Shown here: positions 35,219 to 43,925 of the stretch, one piece after another | Layout: each line of letters opens with the position of its first letter | How positions within the stretch are numbered: the stretch's first letter is position 1 | Program-made: the position numbers and the translations under genes | The notes under the pieces: generated by a model | Seen by the model: only the letters and a program-made list of their open reading frames with translations | The model's database searches: none | Told to the model about the DNA's origin: nothing | Source: Candidatus Kuenenia stuttgartensis | GTDB lineage: Bacteria; Planctomycetota; Planctomycetia; Planctomycetales; Planctomycetaceae | NCBI GenBank assembly: GCA_945904015.1 | Contig: CAMDPK010000045.1 | Span: 1 to 45,933 of the forward strand | Reading direction: 5' to 3' | DNA: 45,933 bases

Positions 35219-36364
35219 CTATTTTCCGAACGCTTCATTCGCGGCTTTGACGAACGCTCCCTGACTTTTGTTGCCGTCGCCGGGGAAGCCTGCGTGCTGC
35301 ACGAGGAAGACGGTGATCAGCCCGTGTTGCGGGTCGATCGTCATGTTGGTGGCGAGTGCTCCGCCGTGGCCGAACGTCATGCCGTTGATGGACCAGCCGA
35401 TGCCGTAGCCGTTTGTGAGCGCATCGCCCGTTTGTTTGCTGGTCATGGTTTTGAGCGCCGCGGCGGAGAGATATCGCTTGCTGTTCAGTTCGCCGCCGTT
35501 GAGCAACATGCGACAGAACGTCGCGACGTCAGCTCCGGTCGAGAACAAGCCCCCGGCCGGCATCGGATAGCGATTGTCGCGTTTGCTCAACGGATAGGTG
35601 AGCTGCGAGATCGTCGTCTCTTCCAGCTTCGTCTTGTCGGCACTCGGCTTGTACGGCTTGGCGAGCCGCGCGACTTGTTCCTCGTTCGGCCAGAACGTTG
35701 TGTCCTTCATGCCGAGCGGTTTGAACAATCGCTGGTCCATGAAGTCCTCGTAGCTCATGCCGCTGACGACTTCGATGATCCGCGCCCCCGTGTTGATGCC
35801 GGCGTTCGAGTATTGGTACTTCGTCCCCGGCTCGGATTGCAGCGGGGTGCTCGCGTAACTTCGAACGGCGTCTTTGAGAGGCAGTCCGTCGAGCGTTGGC
35901 TTTTCGATCGCTGAGGCGAACGGCATTCCGCTGGTGTGAGACATCACATCGCGAATCGTCACCAGCCGGGACGGTTTCTTGAGTTCGGCACCATTCGCGC
36001 CCGCCATCTGCAGCTCTTTGAATTCCGGCAGATACTTCTCGATTGGGTCGTCGAGCTTCACTTTGCCTTCATCGACCAGCAGCATCAGCGCCGTCCCGGT
36101 GATCGGCTTGCTCATCGACGCGATCCAAAACAGCGAGTCAGCCTTCATCGCCTGCTTCGCGCCGACATCCATGTATCCGACGGTCTCCAAGCTGAGCACT
36201 TTGTCTTTGTTCGCCACGACGGTCACCGCGCCGGCCAGCGAACCGCTCGCGACAAACGGCTTCAAGGCGTCAGCGATCGTGGGATCAGCGGCCGGCAACC
36301 GAGCCGATCCCGCAACAAACGACAAACAGACCAGCAACACAGACCAACGATGAACGAATCGCAT
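35219..36364 (-). CDS. Exported serine hydrolase of the beta-lactamase/esterase family
   Basis: 381 residues with a signal peptide (SVLLVCLSFVAGSARLPAAD). The active-site S-x-x-K is in ASMSKPITG, the Tyr motif is KYQYSNAGI and a third motif is TFGHGG. This is the class C beta-lactamase/EstB/PBP-like fold. In planctomycetes most of these are esterases or peptidases rather than antibiotic resistance enzymes, so the reaction is open. A palindromic element lies 19 nt upstream of its start. It is convergent with the PHP protein, with only 9 nt between. Confidence 0.93.
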   Translation of the reverse strand: MRFVHRWSVLLVCLSFVAGSARLPAADPTIADALKPFVASGSLAGAVTVVANKDKVLSLETVGYMDVGAKQAMKADSLFWIASMSKPITGTALMLLVDEGKVKLDDPIEKYLPEFKELQMAGANGAELKKPSRLVTIRDVMSHTSGMPFASAIEKPTLDGLPLKDAVRSYASTPLQSEPGTKYQYSNAGINTGARIIEVVSGMSYEDFMDQRLFKPLGMKDTTFWPNEEQVARLAKPYKPSADKTKLEETTISQLTYPLSKRDNRYPMPAGGLFSTGADVATFCRMLLNGGELNSKRYLSAAALKTMTSKQTGDALTNGYGIGWSINGMTFGHGGALATNMTIDPQHGLITVFLVQHAGFPGDGNKSQGAFVKAANEAFGK

Positions 36365-36382
36365 GATGCAGGCTCCGAGTTT

Positions 36383-36445
36383 GTAGCCCGACTTTCCAAG
36401 TCGGGAATGTCTTTGTGGGTGTCCCGACTCAGAGAGTCGGGCGAC
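36383..36445. repeat. Palindromic element upstream of the serine hydrolase
   Basis: GTAGCCCGACTTTCCAAGTC at 36383 pairs with the stretch 36421-36445, with a few mismatches in the arm centre. Each arm is itself a small palindrome (CCCGACTTTCCAAGTCGGG). Confidence 0.8.
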
Positions 36446-36481
36446 ATAGGCAAGTTAGAAGGCGAGCGCCGCAACGGCTAC

Positions 36482-36548
36482 TCCGTGGGGCACGTTTTCA
36501 ACGTGCCCTTCAGGATTGGCCGGGCACGTTGAAAACGTGCCCCACGGA
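36482..36548. repeat. Palindromic element at the 3' end of gluQ
   Basis: Perfect 27-nt arms (36482-36508 and 36522-36548), core GGGGCACGTTTTCAACGTGC, with a 13-nt loop. The last residues and the stop of gluQ lie in it. Confidence 0.93.
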
Positions 36549-37508
36549 GAACACATACGGCTCGCGCGTCACTCGGCAGAGATCGAACTCGGCGACAAGT
36601 TCGCGTGCGGAGATTGGATCGCGTGTCGGCCTCAACCCACACGACCACGCCAACAAGCCGATGAGTTCTTCGGCCGTCACACACAGTTGCCGCAGTGTCG
36701 CCAGCCGTGTGTCACCGTGCCGTTTTGCCAATCGCCGGCCATCCGAGCCGATGACCAACGGCACATGGGCAAACGTCGGCAGAGTCCAGCCGAACGCGGC
36801 GTACAGTTCGAGTTGCCGAAAAGTGCTCGGCAAGAGATCGTCGCCGCGCAGCACTTCAGTGACTCCCATCGCCTGATCGTCGGAGACCACCGCGAGTTGA
36901 TATGCCGATGAGCCGTCCATTTTGCCAACGACGAAGTCCCCCAGATCGCGTCGCACGTTGGCTTGTTGTGGTCCGGCCACGCGGTCGTCGAATTCGAGGA
37001 CACGATCGGTCGTGCGAAACCGCCAGGCGAACGGTTGATCCCCCAGCGTGACGGCATCACTCGCCGAACGTCCCGCACAGGTTCCCGGATAGATCATTCC
37101 TTCGTGCTCGATGTGCGGCGCGCTGGCGGCGGCTTCGATGTCGGTGCGAGTGCAGGTGCAGGGATAAACACGCTCATCGCGCTGCAACCGAGACAACGCC
37201 TCGCGGTACAGGTCGATCCGTTCGGTCTGCACATACGGAGCGTGCGGGCCGCCGATGTCGGGGCCTTCGTCCCAATCGAGTCCCAGCCAGCGCAGATCGT
37301 CTATCGCCTGCTGAGCCGCCCCGACCTTCACTCGTGGCGAGTCGATGTCTTCGATCCGCAGGATCAGTCGGCCTCCACGAGATCGGATCGACAGCCATGC
37401 CAACAAGTACGTCCGCGCGTTGCCGACGTGCTGTGCTCCGGTCGGTGACGGAGCCAGCCGGCCGACCGGTTTGTTCGATGGCCAGCCAGTGAAGGAATCT
37501 GATTTCAT
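36510..37508 (-). CDS. gluQ: Glutamyl-queuosine tRNA(Asp) synthetase
   Basis: Class I tRNA synthetase-like enzyme that attaches glutamate to the queuosine of tRNA(Asp). The ATP-binding HIGH-type motif is GRLAPSPTGAQHVGNA; IEDIDSPR, WLGLDWDEGPD, the zinc-site YPCTCTRTD with YPGTC, and the KMSKS-like LAKRHGDTRL are present. It lacks the C-terminal anticodon-binding domain of GluRS, as expected. 332 residues. The last dozen (VGHVFNVPGQS) come from a palindromic element, so the native C-terminus has been replaced; the catalytic core is untouched. Confidence 0.93.
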   Translation of the reverse strand: MKSDSFTGWPSNKPVGRLAPSPTGAQHVGNARTYLLAWLSIRSRGGRLILRIEDIDSPRVKVGAAQQAIDDLRWLGLDWDEGPDIGGPHAPYVQTERIDLYREALSRLQRDERVYPCTCTRTDIEAAASAPHIEHEGMIYPGTCAGRSASDAVTLGDQPFAWRFRTTDRVLEFDDRVAGPQQANVRRDLGDFVVGKMDGSSAYQLAVVSDDQAMGVTEVLRGDDLLPSTFRQLELYAAFGWTLPTFAHVPLVIGSDGRRLAKRHGDTRLATLRQLCVTAEELIGLLAWSCGLRPTRDPISARELVAEFDLCRVTREPYVFSVGHVFNVPGQS

Positions 37509-37894
37509 CGGATGAAGCTACTGGGCAGCGAGACACTGGCAAGTGCTAGGACTGCTGAATTTCAGCTCGGCACGCGCCGGACTCAATCGCTTTGCTGGGG
37601 ACGAATCGCAAATCGGCTCGAAAGATGCTAGCTGGTCGTCTGCCGAAACCTATGCTTAGAAAGTCTTCGCGTCGTGCTGGCGGATCGTGCAGCGATTCAT
37701 CACGTCGCCTCGTCCAAAATGCCGCAGCCGGTTGCCAAGCGAGATGTTTGGGTTGCTCCGTGCCCCTAACTGCATAATGGCATGACGGTTGCTCCGCTGT
37801 TAGCCTTTTGGGCGTCTCGCGGATACCAAACATATCGCTGGTCCTTCACCGCCCTGAGCATCCCTTCGACCTGACCCTGTTTCCGGCAAACCGC
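37509..37894. other. Gene-free stretch of 386 bases
   Basis: It lies between the divergent gluQ and FHA protein genes and probably holds both promoters. Short frames on both strands show no family-like sequence. I see no hairpin element, RNA gene or repeat here. The FHA frame is open upstream to 37808, but those residues are not domain-like. Confidence 0.5.
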
Positions 37895-38401
37895 ATGTCT
37901 CTAAAAACGCCGAACACCGAATCGTCGGAGCAAGTCGAAGTCCAGCTTCTGGAACCGACCCTCGGCTCTCCCATCAAGAATTGGCCGTTCAAAGGGGAGA
38001 CGCAGATTTCGATTGGACGTGGTGACGACTGCATGGTTCAGATTCTCGACTCGCATGTTTCGCGGTTGCATGCGGTCCTAAAAATTCATGGTGGTGAATG
38101 GCTGCTGATTTCTCTTGGCCGAAACGGCGTGTTGGTGGAGGGGCGAACGATCTCCGAGCAACCCGTCTCCAGTGGAGCGAAATTCCAACTTGGTCCACTG
38201 GGGCCGACCATGAAGTTCTGCTCGGCGGCAGAGCCGAAACCGGACTACCTCCAGACTCTGTGTTTCGATCCCGACGCGATGCCTTTTTTTGTGCTCGATG
38301 AATCGAAACTACGCAACGAGGTCACCGAAATCGCGAGCGAAGACTTTTTCCAGAAGCTCCAGCAGAAGGCTCAGGATTTGCGCAGACAACGCGAACGGTA
38401 G
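37895..38401 (+). CDS. FHA-domain protein
   Basis: 168 residues. An FHA domain spans about residues 12-105: ISIGRGDDCMVQI, then SHVSRLHAVLKIHGGEW and SLGRNGVLVEG, giving the GR, SxxH and NG residues used to bind phosphothreonine. The C-terminal 60 residues are helical and charged (FFQKLQQKAQDLRRQRER), probably coiled. FHA proteins read the output of Ser/Thr kinases, three of which are in this window, though none is adjacent. It is followed 69 nt later by a MinD/ParA-like ATPase, a pairing seen in planctomycete and cyanobacterial signalling clusters. Confidence 0.9.
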   Translation: MSLKTPNTESSEQVEVQLLEPTLGSPIKNWPFKGETQISIGRGDDCMVQILDSHVSRLHAVLKIHGGEWLLISLGRNGVLVEGRTISEQPVSSGAKFQLGPLGPTMKFCSAAEPKPDYLQTLCFDPDAMPFFVLDESKLRNEVTEIASEDFFQKLQQKAQDLRRQRER

Positions 38402-38470
38402 TGCTGGTCAATGGACGCGAAGCAACCAAGCTCCACAACAAGTTTCGCAACACAAAAGGGATCACGGATC

Positions 38471-39241
38471 TTGTCGAAAATCATCTCCACACATTCTTTC
38501 CGGGGTGGAACAGGGAAGTCCAATACCACGGCCAATCTCGCTGTCCTGGTTGCACGTGCCGGGTATCGTGTCGGCATCATCGACACGGATATTCAATCGC
38601 CGGGCGTCCATGTGCTGTTTCGGATGGGCAATGGAGATCTCAACAAGTCGCTCAACGACTACTTGTGGGGCAAGTGCGAAATTGAGGAAGCGGCTTACGA
38701 CGTCACCGCGCGAGCGATCGGTGACATCTCCGAAGATTCTGACCGGCCGCGCTTGTTCCTAATTCCGTCCAGCCTGAAAACGGGCGAGATCGCGCGGATT
38801 CTTCGTGAAGGCTATGACGTGGCTCGGCTGAATGATGGCTTCCAGGATTTACTGAAACGGCTGCGATTGGATTTTCTCTTCATCGACACGCATCCGGGGG
38901 TCAACGAGGAGACGTTGCTGTCGATTGCCATCTCGGACCTCCTGATCCTCATCGTGCGACCCGATCAGCAGGACTTCCAAGGAACTGCTGTCACAGTCGA
39001 ATTGGCGCGAAAGCTGGACGTTCCGGAGATGTTTGTGATTCTCAACAAAGTTCCGCCGGGCACGGATCTGGCGATGCTCCGCGAACAAGTCCAAGGGATG
39101 TACAAGGTCGAGGTGGCTGCGACGCTGCCGCTCAGCACGGAAATGGCTCGCATGGCCAGCAGCGACCTTTTCACGAATCGCTATCCGACGCATCCACTCA
39201 CTCTGGAGTTACAGGCGATCGCAAATCGTCTCGTTCGGTAA
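38471..39241 (+). CDS. MinD/ParA-like ATPase
   Basis: 256 residues from the TTG at 38471, where family members begin (SKIISTHSFRGGTGKS); an ATG at 38411 would add 20 unrelated residues. The deviant Walker A is FRGGTGKSNTTAN, Walker A' is VGIIDTDIQSPG and Walker B is FLFIDTHPGVNEE; ILNKVPPG is in the base-specificity region. Such proteins position proteins or DNA through ATP-driven dimerisation. The FHA protein before and glutaminase after suggest a local signalling or regulatory unit, but there is no ParB and no parS in sight, so plasmid or chromosome partition is less likely. Confidence 0.88.
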   Translation: MSKIISTHSFRGGTGKSNTTANLAVLVARAGYRVGIIDTDIQSPGVHVLFRMGNGDLNKSLNDYLWGKCEIEEAAYDVTARAIGDISEDSDRPRLFLIPSSLKTGEIARILREGYDVARLNDGFQDLLKRLRLDFLFIDTHPGVNEETLLSIAISDLLILIVRPDQQDFQGTAVTVELARKLDVPEMFVILNKVPPGTDLAMLREQVQGMYKVEVAATLPLSTEMARMASSDLFTNRYPTHPLTLELQAIANRLVR

Positions 39242-39262
39242 GCGATCGAACTACGTTGCCAG

Positions 39263-40339
39263 ATGATGGCGACGCTCCTTATTTATTGGCGGAGAAGTTT
39301 CAACATCGTGGTGACACCTTCCAATGATGCCGATGTCGATCTGCTGATTGGCCGCATGAAGTCCGCGGCCGCACCATTGCGTGACGTCCTGCGCGAGATC
39401 CACGCCCGTTACGCCAGCAACGACGACGGGAAAGTGGCGGACTACATCCCCGAACTGGCGAAGGCGAATCGCGGTTGGTTCGGCATCTCGATCGTGACGG
39501 CGGATGGTCAAATTTTTGAAGTCGGCGATTGCAAGCAGCTCTTCACGATCCAGTCGATCTCGAAACCGTTTGTGTACGGTTTGGCCTTGGAAGATCACGG
39601 ATTAGAACACGTTCTGTCGAAGATCGGCGTGGAACCTACGGGCGAAGCCTTCAACGCCATCGTGCTGGATGAAGCCTCGAATCGGCCGTTCAACCCGATG
39701 GTCAATGCTGGTGCGATTGCGACAGCCGATCTGATCAAGGGGAAGGACTTTCCCGATCGCGTCAGCCGGTTGCTGAACATGTTCGGGAAATACTGCGGCC
39801 GCGACGTGTACGTTGACAACTCGGTGTTCATGTCCGAACGAATGACCGGACATCGCAACCGAGCCATCGGTCATTTGATGTTGAACTTCGGCATGGTGGG
39901 GGATCGTGTCGAAGACTCGCTCGAACTCTATTTCCAACAGTGTTCGATGCTCGTGAGCTGTCATGACCTGGCCATCATGGGAGCCACCTTGGCGAACGGC
40001 GGCGTGAATCCGCTCACCGGTCAGCGAGCCATTGAGCAGCGGTATGTGAAGTATCTCTTGAGCATCATGCTGTCGTGCGGCATGTACGACTACGCCGGCG
40101 AATGGGCCTTCCGAGTGGGCATTCCCTCGAAGAGCGGCGTCGGTGGCGGAATTGTAGGAGTCATTCCCGGTCAATTCGGAATCGGGATCTTCTCGCCACC
40201 ACTCGACGCCAAAGGGAACAGCGTCCGGGGGATTCAGACCTGCCGTGAACTCTCCGAGCGTTTTGGCCTGCACGCGTTTGAATCCGGCTATTCAGGCCCG
40301 CGACTCAGCGATCTGCTGACGCCTACCAGACGCATCTAA
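39263..40339 (+). CDS. glsA: Glutaminase
   Basis: Hydrolyses L-glutamine to glutamate and ammonia. 358 residues; the serine-dependent glutaminase core holds the S-x-x-K nucleophile in FTIQSISKPFVYGLAL, NPMVNAGAIATADLI, ERMTGHRNRAIGHLML and PSKSGVGGGIVGVIPG. The length is about 50 residues above the smallest family members because of an N-terminal extension; a GTG inside (VVTPSNDADVD) is an alternative start. It follows the MinD-like gene by 21 nt, so cotranscription is likely. It is convergent with hisF. Confidence 0.96.
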   Translation: MMATLLIYWRRSFNIVVTPSNDADVDLLIGRMKSAAAPLRDVLREIHARYASNDDGKVADYIPELAKANRGWFGISIVTADGQIFEVGDCKQLFTIQSISKPFVYGLALEDHGLEHVLSKIGVEPTGEAFNAIVLDEASNRPFNPMVNAGAIATADLIKGKDFPDRVSRLLNMFGKYCGRDVYVDNSVFMSERMTGHRNRAIGHLMLNFGMVGDRVEDSLELYFQQCSMLVSCHDLAIMGATLANGGVNPLTGQRAIEQRYVKYLLSIMLSCGMYDYAGEWAFRVGIPSKSGVGGGIVGVIPGQFGIGIFSPPLDAKGNSVRGIQTCRELSERFGLHAFESGYSGPRLSDLLTPTRRI

Positions 40340-40347
40340 CCGGGCCA

Positions 40348-41115
40348 TCAGATTCGCACCGACACGCCGCGATCGGCCATGAATCGTTTCGTCTCGGCGA
40401 TCGTGTATTCACCGTAGTGGAAGATGCTCGCGGCCAGCGCTGCGCTGGCGTGACCTTTCGTGACCGCGTCGAACAAATGCTGCGGGCCGCCGGCTCCACC
40501 GCTGGCGACCACCGGAATGCGCACCGCGTCGGCAACGGCGCGAGTGATCTCCAGATCGTAGCCGTCTTTCGTGCCGTCGGCGTCCATGCAGGTCAGCACG
40601 ATCTCACCAGCACCCAGCCGTTCGACTTCGCGAGCCCATTCGACCGCTTGCAAGCCCGTGGGAATCCGACCGCCGCTGATGTGGACATCCCAGAACTCGC
40701 GGCCGTCTTTCTGCACGCGCTTCGGGTCGATGTTCACAACCGTCGCGCAACTGCCGAACTTGCGAGCCGTCTCGGTGATGAGTTCCGGCGTTCGCACGGC
40801 CGCCGAGTTGATGCTGACTTTCTCGGCTCCGGCTTGGATCAGTTGTGTGACATCCTCGATCGTGCGGATGCCGCCACCGACCGTGAACGGCATGAAGATC
40901 GTGTCCGAAACTCGCTGCACGACGTCGAGCATGATCTGCCGCGCCTCGTGACTGGCGGTGATGTCGAGAAACACGAGTTCGTCCGCCCCTTGCTCTTCGT
41001 ACCGAGCCGCGACCTCGACCGGATCGCCCGCGTCTCGCAGGTTCAGAAAGTTGACCCCTTTGACGACTCGGCCGGCGTGGACGTCGAGGCATGGAATAAT
41101 TCGTTTGGCAAGCAT
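40348..41115 (-). CDS. hisF: Imidazole glycerol phosphate synthase cyclase subunit
   Basis: Uses ammonia from HisH to close the imidazole ring in histidine synthesis, releasing AICAR for purine synthesis. 255 residues from the ATG at 41115. Catalytic Asp are in [15 protein letters not shown] and VVNIDPKR; the phosphate sites are in [34 protein letters not shown] and VVASGGAGG. The partner hisH and the rest of the his genes are not adjacent, so this is a scattered his gene. It is preceded by a palindromic element. Confidence 0.97.
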   Translation of the reverse strand: MLAKRIIPCLDVHAGRVVKGVNFLNLRDAGDPVEVAARYEEQGADELVFLDITASHEARQIMLDVVQRVSDTIFMPFTVGGGIRTIEDVTQLIQAGAEKVSINSAAVRTPELITETARKFGSCATVVNIDPKRVQKDGREFWDVHISGGRIPTGLQAVEWAREVERLGAGEIVLTCMDADGTKDGYDLEITRAVADAVRIPVVASGGAGGPQHLFDAVTKGHASAALAASIFHYGEYTIAETKRFMADRGVSVRI

Positions 41116-41131
41116 GATCGTTTCCAAATTG

Positions 41132-41206
41132 GTGAGCCGGAGGGCGTCAGCCCCCGGACAGTCTCGACTTGTGAATCGTCGGGGGGGCTGACGCCCTCCG
41201 GCTCGC
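41132..41206. repeat. Palindromic element between the FAD oxidoreductase and hisF
   Basis: Arms 41132-41159 and 41178-41206, core GAGCCGGAGGGCGTCAGCCC, nearly perfect, with an 18-nt loop. Confidence 0.88.
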
Positions 41207-41214
41207 GAGGGATT

Positions 41215-43293
41215 TTATTTTTCTTCGACCAACTGCACGGCATCGACGATCACATAGCCGTCAGTGCCGGCGTTGCTGATGACAACTTTCGCGGGCTGCG
41301 ATGGATCGAACAGAAACGCGCCGAGCGAGCGGAAGCCGTCCTTCGTTTCCTTTTTCTGATCGAGCTTCACGGTCTTCTCGCCATCGGCGAAGGTGATGGT
41401 GATTGGCACGTTTGTCGCGCGGTTGGGGTTCACGGTGTAGGCGACTCGCACATCGTACTTGCCGGGTTTCGGAATTTTGAACGTGAATTCCGCGCGGCAG
41501 TTTCCTTTCGCGGCGTTGTTGTCGTGCAGGTAGTCGGCTCCCACAAAGCCGCTGGTCGAAGCGCTGTGGGTCCAATCGCCGGTCAATTTGGCGTCGGTGT
41601 TGTCGATCACGAGGCCGGGGAGTTTTGCCGCGTCGATGCCCGGCGTCCGTTTCGGGCCGGTCCAGTCGAGCGTTTGTTCGTCGGCCAGCAGACGTTCTCG
41701 CAGTTTCGCGTACGGGACGTCTTGCACGCTGCTGTTGGCATCAATCGCCATCACGGCGGCGGTCGCGGCTGATTGGCCCAGCACCATGAAGACTGGCTCC
41801 ATGCGGATCGAGCCGTAAGAAATGTGTGTCGCCGCCAAACAGACCGGCACCAGCAGATTCGAGCACTGCGATTTCTTCGGCACGATGGAGCGATACGAGA
41901 TCGCGTACGGACTGAAGCCACCGACTTGCACGTCGCCTTCGTTCCAGACTCGGCCGTCTTTCGCGTACCTCTGCGTGTTGTGCGAGTCCATCGTGTACGC
42001 GGCGAGGCCGACGGAATCCTCGGCGACGACGCGGCCTTGGCAGTTGTGCTGCGTCATGACGTAGTCGGAGATCATCCGCCGAGCTTCGCGGACGTAAAGC
42101 TGATGTGGCCAGTTGTCGTTGTCGGTGAACTCATCCTTCGCGAGGCCCAGCCGTTGGAAGTGCGACCGCACGGATTCGGGGACTCGTGGATGATTCGCCA
42201 GCGACCACAACAGGCCGCTCGTGTAGCTGATGTGCTCTTTGTAGATCCGTTCGCGAGTCGCGTAGTCGCCGTCAGGGTAGTCGTAGTTTGCGGCGAGGAA
42301 GTCGGTGCTGATGGCGAAGTTGTTGTTCGTGTCGGTTTTGCGATTCGGCATGAAGATCGGGTTCCACGGAATGCGTGTGTCGCCCGCCTCGCAGCTTCGG
42401 AACAGCAGTTCCCAACGCTTCTCGTCGTAGTCAGGAGGCTTCGGCCACGCTCGGCGATTCTCCGGCACGTCGGTTGTGCAGAGCCGCAAGTTGTAGGTTT
42501 GCACGCGACGGTCCTCGGCCCCGTCTTCACCTGGCCCGTCTTTCTGAATGAGCGGCAGCAGGCCGCTGGTCGGATCGCCTGGTTTCACGAACGGGTCGAC
42601 CGCTTTGATGAATTGATGGTGCGTCGCGTTTTTGGCCTGCACGCCGTTGAGTGTTTCGCCGTACTTGGCGTTCGCCTCGCGGCCGACGTGATAATCGACG
42701 CCCGCCTTCGCCAGCAGATCCCCTTCGTAGGTCGCGTCGATGAACATCGAGCCGATGAACGTCAGCCCGCTCTCCAGCCGGATGCTGACGATTCGCTCGC
42801 CCGCTTTGGCGACACCGTTCTTTAAGTCCAGTCGGCCGGTGACGACGGGCACCTTCGCGGCCTTCAGCATGTCGCGATAGATCGCTTCGGCGACGTGCGG
42901 CTCGAAGGTCCACATCTCGGTCTCGCCGGACTGCCGATTGCTGCGATATGCCTCGCGCTTCTCCCACTTCCAGGCGTCGTCCTTGGCGTAGTGCTCGGCG
43001 ACCGCACGATAGAAGCCGCGCGACAGACCGCCGATTGCGGACTTGTTGCCGATGTCGGTCGCTCCCAATCCGCCGGAGGTCAGCCCGCCGAGATGCTTCG
43101 ACGGCTCGATGAGCACGACCGACTTCTTCATCTTCGCAGCCTGCACTGCCGCGATAATTCCGCCGGATGTCCCACCATAAACCACGATGTCATACGGCGG
43201 ACTCTTCGTCGTCACGTCCTGGGCACGAACGACACCAGGAGCACCGAAGACAGCCACGCTCATTGCCAATACCATCATCAGACAGGAACGCAT
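41215..43293 (-). CDS. Exported FAD-dependent oxidoreductase with golvesin-like C-terminal domain
   Basis: 692 residues. A signal peptide (LMMVLAMSVAVFGAPGVVRA) leads to the FAD-binding dinucleotide fold (YDIVVYGGTSGGIIAAVQAA) and the FAD_oxidored body (GGLTSGGLGATDIGNKSAIG, GSMFIDATYEGDLLAKAGV, HPRVPESVRSHFQRLG). The last 125 residues are a golvesin/xly-type beta domain (SGFVGADYLHDNN, YDVRVAYTVNPNRATN, GYVIVDAVQLVEE), thought to bind carbohydrate or protein. This pairing is common in planctomycete genes for degradation of complex sugars or sulfated compounds. The substrate is unknown. The ATG at 43293 suits the signal peptide better than the longer frame. Confidence 0.93.
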   Translation of the reverse strand: MRSCLMMVLAMSVAVFGAPGVVRAQDVTTKSPPYDIVVYGGTSGGIIAAVQAAKMKKSVVLIEPSKHLGGLTSGGLGATDIGNKSAIGGLSRGFYRAVAEHYAKDDAWKWEKREAYRSNRQSGETEMWTFEPHVAEAIYRDMLKAAKVPVVTGRLDLKNGVAKAGERIVSIRLESGLTFIGSMFIDATYEGDLLAKAGVDYHVGREANAKYGETLNGVQAKNATHHQFIKAVDPFVKPGDPTSGLLPLIQKDGPGEDGAEDRRVQTYNLRLCTTDVPENRRAWPKPPDYDEKRWELLFRSCEAGDTRIPWNPIFMPNRKTDTNNNFAISTDFLAANYDYPDGDYATRERIYKEHISYTSGLLWSLANHPRVPESVRSHFQRLGLAKDEFTDNDNWPHQLYVREARRMISDYVMTQHNCQGRVVAEDSVGLAAYTMDSHNTQRYAKDGRVWNEGDVQVGGFSPYAISYRSIVPKKSQCSNLLVPVCLAATHISYGSIRMEPVFMVLGQSAATAAVMAIDANSSVQDVPYAKLRERLLADEQTLDWTGPKRTPGIDAAKLPGLVIDNTDAKLTGDWTHSASTSGFVGADYLHDNNAAKGNCRAEFTFKIPKPGKYDVRVAYTVNPNRATNVPITITFADGEKTVKLDQKKETKDGFRSLGAFLFDPSQPAKVVISNAGTDGYVIVDAVQLVEEK

Positions 43294-43351
43294 GCTTGAA
43301 GTTCTCCGGCGACGCCAATCGCATCGTCTCATTGCAGGGCGGGAAGATTCC

Positions 43352-43786
43352 ATGAGGCAAATTCATCCGCACGCTTTATGGCTCGGCCATGTCGGAGACG
43401 TTCGCGACTGGCGTGCGGTGTTCGATGCGGGCATTCAAGCGATCGTTGACCTCGCGGGCAACGAAGCCCCAGCAGTCCTGCCGCGAGATTTGATCTATCA
43501 TCGCTTCCCGCTGGTCGATGGAGCGGGTAATCCCGATTGGTTGCTCAAGCTGGCTTGTCGCACAGTCGCCGATCTGCTCAGTGCCCACATTCCCGTTTTG
43601 GTTTATTGCAGCGCAGGCATGAGCCGGTCGCCAGCCATTGCAGCGGCGGCGATCGCGAATGCGACAAAACAGCCGCTTGATCGAGCGCTTGCCACAGTTC
43701 GGCAGGCAGGCAACATCGACGTTTCGCCGGGGCTTTGGACAACGATCGGCAACAGTGTCATGGTCGTTGACCATCCTGTGGATTGA
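43352..43786 (+). CDS. Small dual-specificity-phosphatase-fold protein with Tyr for His
   Basis: 144 residues. The dual-specificity phosphatase order is visible: LWLGHVGDVRDW, AIVDLAGNEA, FPLVDGAGNPDWLLKLACR and the P-loop VLVYCSAGMSRSPAIA. The nucleophile Cys and the Arg of CxxGxxR are kept, but the normally invariant His before Cys is Tyr. It is likely a phosphatase with changed pKa or a binding protein. It is divergent from the FAD oxidoreductase. Confidence 0.85.
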   Translation: MRQIHPHALWLGHVGDVRDWRAVFDAGIQAIVDLAGNEAPAVLPRDLIYHRFPLVDGAGNPDWLLKLACRTVADLLSAHIPVLVYCSAGMSRSPAIAAAAIANATKQPLDRALATVRQAGNIDVSPGLWTTIGNSVMVVDHPVD

Positions 43787-43840
43787 ATCCGTCGGGAGAA
43801 GAACCATCGACGACAAAAACTCAAAGTCACGAAGATGAAC

Positions 43841-43914
43841 TTGGCCGCAAAGAGCACAAAAAGACGCAAAGAAGGAAGTCCCTCTTTGCGTCTTTTTGTG
43901 TTCTTTGTGACCAA
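43841..43914. repeat. Palindromic element after the small phosphatase
   Basis: 32-nt arms (43841-43872 and 43883-43914, three mismatches) around a 10-nt loop. Same sub-family as 22660 and 26050 (RNA-like core AAAGACGCAAAGA). It lies between two convergent genes and could terminate both. Confidence 0.9.
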
Positions 43915-43925
43915 TTAACCAAAGC

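Noticed and set aside
38411..39241. The MinD-like ATPase as ParA of a plasmid partition system
   Set aside because: There is no ParB gene, no parS-like repeats and no plasmid replication gene nearby.
40417..41772. Plus-strand frame of 451 codons
   Set aside because: Antisense to hisF and the end of the FAD oxidoreductase; it crosses a palindromic element and shows no domain.
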